Assembly: GCF_003473485.1 (NCBI RefSeq) | Contig: NC_053042.1 | Span: 4,363,501-4,427,500, forward strand | DNA: 64,000 bases | Direction of reading: 5' to 3' | Origin: Medicago truncatula | Taxonomy: Eukaryota > Streptophyta > Magnoliopsida > Fabales > Fabaceae | Shown here: positions 58,394-64,000 of the stretch, in pieces | Position numbering within the stretch: the stretch's first letter is position 1 | Layout of the letters: the number at the start of each line of letters is the position of its first letter | The notes under the pieces: model-generated | What the model was told of the DNA's origin: nothing | What the model saw: only the letters and a program-made list of their open reading frames with translations | The model's database searches: none | Made by a program: the position numbers and the translations under genes

Positions 58394-58724
58394 GGTTAAA
58401 ATATGGTTTTAGTCCTGCAAATATGTCTTGTTTTGGTTTTATAAGCATGTGTCTTTTTTTGTTTTTTAAAATAGTCCCTGACCGCACTTTTGTGCTGATT
58501 TGCATACGTGGCGCATTATAACTGAACCAATTTTATAGTTTTTGGTCCCTGCAAAATATTGTTTTTAAAAAAGGTCCCTGCAAAAATTTTTGTTTTTGAA
58601 AATAGTCCCTCTAGAGACTATTTTCAAAAACAAAAAATTTTGCAGAGACCCAAAACAATTTTTTTTTACAGGGACTAAAACCAAAACGAGACATATTTGC
58701 AGGGACTAAAACCATATTTTAGCC
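58394..58724. mobile_element. Mutator-like MITE with 9-bp target duplication (copy B)
   Basis: Terminal inverted repeats: GGTTAAAATATGGTTTTAGT on the left and GGCTAAAATATGGTTTTAGT on the right in reverse complement. The interior matches copy A (21928-22266), including the GTCCCTGCAAAAT repeats and TGCATACGTGGCGCATTATA. Exact 9-bp repeats TTATTAAAT flank it (58385-58393 and 58725-58733). Compared with copy A, part of the left arm is missing. Confidence 0.85.
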
Positions 58725-58733
58725 TTATTAAAT

Positions 58734-59405
58734 ATTTTAATTATTTTCATCTTTAAAATAGTAAATATGGTATTAAATTAAATTGTGATTTTTGTGTAAT
58801 TAAACTTTTTAACTTTGATATAATATATCTTTTTTAAAAGAACTTTCATATAATATATCTTTTTTATTTTTTGAAAATTATATAGTTTTATTTGAAATTA
58901 TAAATAGTATATAAACTAATAGAATGCAAGAGGATCTGTATATAAAAGGAAAAAAGAAAGTGCATGGCTGTTCAGCAAACCGGAAAAGAAGAAGAAAAAA
59001 TGGCAGTTACTTTAATAACGTGGGTTTAGTGTCACTTGTTTTAAAAAATAAAAAATAAAAAAAAAATAAAGGTTAAAAATGGAATAAAGTATAAAAAACT
59101 AAAAGTTATAAGCTAAAAAGCTATTTGAATTAGCTTCTTAAAAAATGCTATAAGCTAATAAGAAAAGTTTTTTACCAAACACATCTCATTCTATTAAAAC
59201 AAGCTTATAAGCTAGTCCAATAAACTATAAGCTAACTTTTTTGTGTTACCAAACATATCTCTTCTCCCTTCCTAAACCCTCTATACATGTACAACGGTGG
59301 ATTATGCATGCTCTTTTTTTGATAACATGGTTTTTTAATATATATTTTACACAAAAGCATCAATAAACTAGCAATAAATCTATTATTAAATTAAATTTCA
59401 CGTTG
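58734..59405. other. AT-rich spacer
   Basis: Contains an ATAAGCTA-rich block (59100-59260, AAGCTTATAAGCTAGTCC) resembling the ATAAGC repeat family, otherwise featureless AT-rich DNA. Confidence 0.4.
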
Positions 59406-59410
59406 TTGAA

Positions 59411-60778
59411 TAGAGGTGGGAATAGGCTAGGGCGAGCTATGTTTTGCAAGGCCTGAGCCTGGTGTTTACACTGATTTTTGGTAAACAACCGCTAATTTAA
59501 AAATATTTTACTTGCAAGATCAACAGTAAATCTTAAGGACATATTGTGTTTGTTATTTCTCAGAAATTTAATGTTATTGTTGAAGAACTTGATAAATAAA
59601 AGAAAGTAAAAAGCAATCGAATTCAACCCAGTTGAACTCAATCGAAATTGGTGTAAATAAAGGTAAATGAATTGCTCAAAAGAAACAAGTAAATTGTAAA
59701 GACATTTAAGAAAATGAACTTAATTAAATTGCATTGATTGAATGTAAATTGGTACACATGTTCATATATTGCAACTTGTTACTCGTTTCTCTCTTCCATG
59801 CGGATAATTTGAGTATAAGTTTTTTGTATGATTGAATTGTGACCTTTTTTCGCTAGGGAAAAACTACTATTTATACAAATAGAAATAACTACATAGATTT
59901 CAATTTAAAACTATAACTGCAGTAAACTAACAATACTTATCCATTCGATTTGAATTTCGAATGTATCTTGGAAGTATCTGTTGGTTTTGACCTTATCCAA
60001 AAAAAATTGCTCTTCGAGAGTTTCCATCTGTCGAACCGAGACACGCGCCTTCAGGTATCTCCAATAAGTCCAACTTCGATAAGGATAAAAGAACAATTCT
60101 TTCGATTACAAGGTCAACCTACTTTGAGTGCATTTAATGATAGCCCTTAAAAATATTGGCTAACACCTGGCCTCCCAAATTTTTTGAAGGCCTAAGCCTG
60201 ACCTGCGGCCTGTCATAGACTTACTTTTTAGGCTTGAGTCTGACCTTCTGAAAGCCTGATACGGCCTACTAGCCTGTTTAAAAGCCTATTTCATATGAAC
60301 ATTTTTAAATAAGCAATGTGATTTAAGTTTAAATAGACTAGTGGACTAATATATAAATTAGATTAAACTCTCCTTTGATAATCAAGATGAGTTTTTAGGG
60401 AATTTGACTATATAATGTATCATATTTCAATTTTAGTTTATAATAATACATTTAAATATGCAAAACATTAATGTATACTGATAAGCTTAAATTACTTAAA
60501 AAGTTAACAAATTTTTATTTTAATTCAAAGTACAAAATAATATAATAATAAATAATATTATTCATGTTTACTTAAATAGGTCGGCCTAAGAGGCTTGTTT
60601 CAAAAAAAAAAAAAAAAGATCTAAGAGGCTTTTTGAATGGCCTGAGGCCTAGCCTTTTAAGCTAAATAGGCTTCTAAAAAAGCTTAGGCCTTCTCAGTTT
60701 AAGAAAAAAGTCTGATATGACCTGTCATAAGCTAGGCCGTAGGCCCGTGTAGGCCAGCCTGATCTATTTTCATCCCTA
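59411..60778. mobile_element. GGCCTNAGCC-rich non-autonomous element with an insertion
   Basis: The left end TAGAGGTGGGAATAGGCTAG and the right end in reverse complement TAGGGATGAAAATAGATCAG are inverted repeats of the TAGGGGTGGGAATAGG type known from plant hAT-like elements. Arms repeat GGCCTAAGCC, GGCCTGAGCC and AGCCTGACCT. About 59475-60155 interrupts the left arm with unrelated AT-rich sequence that I cannot assign. A target duplication could not be set, so the superfamily is tentative. Confidence 0.5.
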
Positions 60779-61394
60779 TCTCGTGATGTGCAGCGGCGCT
60801 TTTTTTTAGTAAAACCTCATTTTCGTTTCTGAAAATAACACTTGATGTCAAGTACATCCTTCATTGTATAGCTTTGGTGTTGGAGAAGAAAAGCAAAATA
60901 AAGAGAGAAATAAGTGGATTAATCCTTCTTGCTCTTATCTCATGGAAAAAGCCCGATTCCATTAATTTTACCTTTGAAGTGAATAATTATCCAACATTAA
61001 TTTTAGTGGAATCAAAAAACAAAATATGCTTTAAAATTAAATAAAGTTAATACACTAAATACACTTGGTCTAAATAGTTCATGATGATTCACTTGAAGAT
61101 GTCACTGCGTCACTCTTTATGTACAATGGAACCAAAATGCATAAAAACATTGGTTATGTGAACAAACATGTAATCAAACCTATGAATTATAGGCTACAAA
61201 TATTTCTGTTGGTTCAAAAAATGTTCCTTCAAACATACAAAACATAAAAACTTGGTGTCTTTAGGGTATGATTGCAGGAACTATGCAATGTTGCTTACCA
61301 TGATTGTTTGTCAACAAATTACCAATGTTGTTACCATTTACAGCAATAACCAATCCAATCATTTGCCTCAAATAGACAATAAAACATTTTCTTC
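60779..61394. other. 3' flank of the CBL10-like gene
   Basis: Probably includes the 3' UTR on the minus strand. No other gene was found. Confidence 0.4.
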
Positions 61395-63535
61395 TCAATT
61401 TCCAGCTTCTGATTTGAAAATAAAACTAGGAAACGCAGTGGTGATATCCCTGGAAGATGACAAAGTGACACAATTTGTTATCGTTTTAAAGACTTTAGAG
61501 GAATAGAAGTAGGAAGAATTTTCCTCCTATGATGTCAGAAAATCAATGGTTGACATTTCAATATATTAATGATTTGCTATGCATGTCCATACAATATCAA
61601 TCATTGATTTATGCATCGACGACTAGTATTGTTCATTTTAAACTAAAAACCTGTTCGCATTGCCTTATTTGAGCTTATCTACTTACATAATACTTGTGAG
61701 ATTGTTTGAGAGCGCTTATCGAAACAACTTATGACATGGCATAAATTGTTTCGGCTTACTTCAACAAACTCTTCAGGATAGCTTATGAAAATAGGTTATA
61801 GCTTATATGAAAACAGTTTGACATTATTTAATCTTTTGTTATAAAATAGAGTATACATAAGCACTTATATGACAAGTGTTTATGCTATAAGCGGTAATTA
61901 AGATGTTTTTCCACAAGTTTGTATGTGAATTGTTCACTTTAGAAAGAGTCGGACCAAAGTAAGAAAGTAAGGAATTTTTGCATACTTCAAATAAGGAAGT
62001 GTCATGTTCTTCAAGAGAGACGGATTTCGACTCACAAAAAATTTCCAATCTTCTTTACTGATTTTACCATCATTGTCTTGATCAACGTCGGCAATTGTCT
62101 GCAGGCAAAGTGAAGGTCCTGTAAACAATATAACTTATTGCAGCTAAATATGTTTCACTAGAAGCTGACCTTGTCAACAATAGCTTCAAGAAGATCATCA
62201 GAAAGATTCATTTCAGATTCCATCAAAATAGCTATAACCATTTGCTTCACCTGAAACCAAGTAAATCAAACACTTAATAATTAATAAACTTATAATGCCT
62301 AAAGTGATGCGGCTTAAGTGAAGAGAAATGATATTTTAACACAAATTTTGACAACAATTTAGATAGTTAACGCAATTCAAATATGTAGTTAATTATGTTC
62401 AGTGATCGGTTAATGAAAATAACAAGGTGTCACAGCTCATTAAGCATCCCGTCAACACAATTAAGCACAATTTTACATCACTAACCACATTTTTCAAGTG
62501 TATATTTGAACACAAATCGTGGTTAATGATAATCTTGTATATTTGTACACAACTTGGATAATTAATGGAAACACACACGCGCGCGCGCACACACTTGAAC
62601 ACCTGAAATTATATTCCATAACCTTATACCGGCCATAATTAGCCACTGTTGTCGAAATGTCAAGTTTGTGTAAAAATAACAGAACTGTAAATGAACTACT
62701 GAACTCACTTCCTCTGGCTCAATAAACCCTGTTTGTCTCAGGTCGTAGAGCTTAAATGCAACTGCAAAATTATCATCATGGGACTTAGAATTAGATGTGA
62801 ACAAAATTTGATGTTATTTGCATGAAATCAAAAGATGGTCTTCAATTTGAACATACAATCTATTTTTTCATCCATAGGGGCGTAAGGATGGAAAACACTG
62901 AGGGCGTGGACAAATTCATCAAACTCGATAACACCGTTTCTCTTTTCATCAAAAATATCAAAAACCTAGAGAAGAAAATGGAGTTTAACACATTAGTAAA
63001 TTCATGGCATCATTGGAAGAATCACGGTGGTCTTATTTTTTTACTAATAGAGTATAATTGTTTTCCACATGCATCTTATCAAAGCGTATCATAATGCCAC
63101 TTCCCTATGTTGGTTCCTCAAAATCAAGCAACTGTTTTGCCATATTCGTTTAAGCATGTTATTTTCATATACTCATTTTAACATAAAAGTAAATCTATTA
63201 CAATACAATTTCATCTACAAAATAGGAATTAACATGAAGAAACATGCCATGGCTAAAAAATATAGGAACAGCTTACTCGATCCAGAAAAAGATTTTCTCC
63301 ATTTGGGGTTTGAAATAGAGCTAATTGAAGCTCCACCTACAATTGAAAGAAAAAAAATACAAGTATCATCATGATCACTGCATCGCTGAATAAAGTGAAA
63401 CACTCTATGTGAAAAGCTTGCTTTCAATCATTGAAACTAAATATGATCTTACCTTGTGAATCAAGCCATCATCAATTACAGAGCTACTTATCTTTTTAAA
63501 TAGCTCATGCAATGCTTCAACTTCATTAACAGTAA
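61395..63535 (-). CDS. CBL10: Calcineurin B-like calcium sensor, CBL10-like (5' end outside window)
   Basis: Seven 3' exons on the minus strand (63535-63453, 63336-63277, 62965-62857, 62761-62709, 62250-62170, 62098-61986, 61449-61395) join in frame for about 183 residues. They begin [20 protein letters not shown], continue through [46 protein letters not shown], an EF-hand with [15 protein letters not shown], and end [20 protein letters not shown] followed by IFKSEAGN. Exon order and phases match the CBL family. GENLFLDR and [13 protein letters not shown] fit CBL10 better than CBL4/SOS3. CBLs bind calcium and activate CIPK kinases; CBL10 with CIPK24/SOS2 acts in salt tolerance at vacuolar and plasma membranes. 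The N-terminal exon, which in CBL10 carries a hydrophobic anchor, was not found before the window edge. An ATAAGC-rich MITE-like block (61640-61930) lies in the last intron. Confidence 0.93.
61640..61930. repeat. ATAAGC-rich MITE-like block in the CBL10 last intron
   Basis: Motifs GAGCTTATCTACTTACATAA, ATAAGCACTTATATGACAAG and GTTTATGCTATAAGCGG match the blocks at 2352-2595 and 36590-36905. The ends are not clear. It is non-coding. Confidence 0.45.
62566..62595. repeat. (CA)n(CG)n alternating purine-pyrimidine tract
   Basis: ACACACACGCGCGCGCGCAC followed by ACACAC, a short alternating tract within a CBL10 intron. Such sequence can adopt Z-DNA, but no function is implied. Confidence 0.8.
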
Positions 63536-64000
63536 CTGCATTATTAACAGCACAAAAGCCAATTATTCAAACCAAACCTTTCGTTATTCAAAGTTCAAAC
63601 TAGCAAATCTCAGTTTTTTAGATATAATTAGAGTTTGTTAAATGTAGTTACAAGTTGGTTTATATTAGTGACAAATTAGTTTAAGTTTGTTAGTTTAGTT
63701 AGGATCATTATATAAAATGCATCCTCACCAATTGTACTCAGTTTTTTCTCATATATTCAATTTCGAAGTTCATCTTTCTCAGTTTTTTTTTTCTTTCAAA
63801 CACAGATGCATAAACACCGACCTAGTTTTGAAAATGCCATAGAGATGGATGCCCCCTTGTCATACAAAAGTTGTACACTGTGTTAAATAAATCAGTGACA
63901 GAAATGGCTGAAAAGAGATGCTAAAATGGTTGAAACTTAGAAGTATCTTTGGTGACCAGAACCAAAATTAGGGGAAAACAAAATTCAGAAAAAAAAGTGC
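63536..64000. other. CBL10-like upstream intron (window edge)
   Basis: On the minus strand this should be the intron before the first visible exon. No earlier CBL exon was recognised up to the edge. Confidence 0.5.

Noticed and set aside
61252-61506. Plus-strand 84-aa open frame
   Set aside because: It lies antisense to the last CBL10-like exon (61449-61395) and has no family resemblance.
1-64000. CRISPR arrays, operons or bacterial-type regulatory sites
   Set aside because: Introns, plant gene families and eukaryotic transposons show nuclear plant DNA. No spaced identical repeats of CRISPR type are present.
1-64000. Virus-like or LTR retrotransposon copies
   Set aside because: No gag-pol, capsid or envelope coding sequence and no clear pair of long direct terminal repeats was seen. 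The unassigned insert at 59475-60155 could be a repeat fragment, but nothing supports a virus-like origin.

Overview
This window is plant nuclear DNA. The genes are intron-rich with GT-AG splicing, the spacers are very AT-rich, and plant-only families are present (CHUP1/IPGA1, EDR1-type Raf kinase, RTE1, CGLD27, CBL10, F-box/FBD/LRR). An Au-type SINE, other tRNA-derived SINEs and many small MITEs point to a papilionoid legume, most likely Medicago or a close relative; the species is an inference.

Layout. At 1.5-6.3 kb lies a CHUP1/IPGA1-like gene (+, seven exons, 754 aa). At 9.3-18.7 kb lies an EDR1-class Raf-like MAPKKK closest to Arabidopsis SIS8 (+, 13 exons, 930 aa). From 19.6 to 39 kb is a rearranged block. 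It holds a decayed 5' copy of the CGLD27 gene (19.65-19.93), an F-box/FBD/LRR copy with a premature stop (20.4-21.5, -), a LINE relic (22.7), a 4.1-kb region bounded by long inverted repeats (23.1-27.3), an orphan 3' F-box fragment (30.2-30.8, -), an intact F-box/FBD/LRR gene (31.6-33.4, -), a broken plant-mobile-domain gene (34.0-35.0, -) and the full chloroplast gene CGLD27 (36.0-39.0, +).

A complete-looking PIF/Harbinger DNA transposon occupies 39.7-45.2 kb, with a Myb/SANT-like ORF and a DDE transposase, both open. RTE1, an ethylene-receptor regulator, follows at 47.1-49.4 (+). A truncated 3' copy (50.1-51.0) of the unknown-function gene at 55.7-57.9 (-) comes next, with a foldback MITE inside it. 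A single-exon F-box gene sits at 53.2-54.4 (+). The window ends with the 3' part of a CBL10-like calcium sensor (61.4-63.5, -) whose 5' end is outside.

The genes do not form a pathway: this is ordinary gene-rich plant chromatin broken up by small transposons. Exons were joined by hand from splice signals, reading frame and remembered family sequences; no alignment or search was run. The most notable signals are a duplicated splice acceptor in the CHUP1-like gene, reshuffled F-box and CGLD27 duplicates, a MULE-like pair of long inverted repeats, an apparently intact Harbinger element, and many SINE/MITE insertions whose target-site duplications can still be read.
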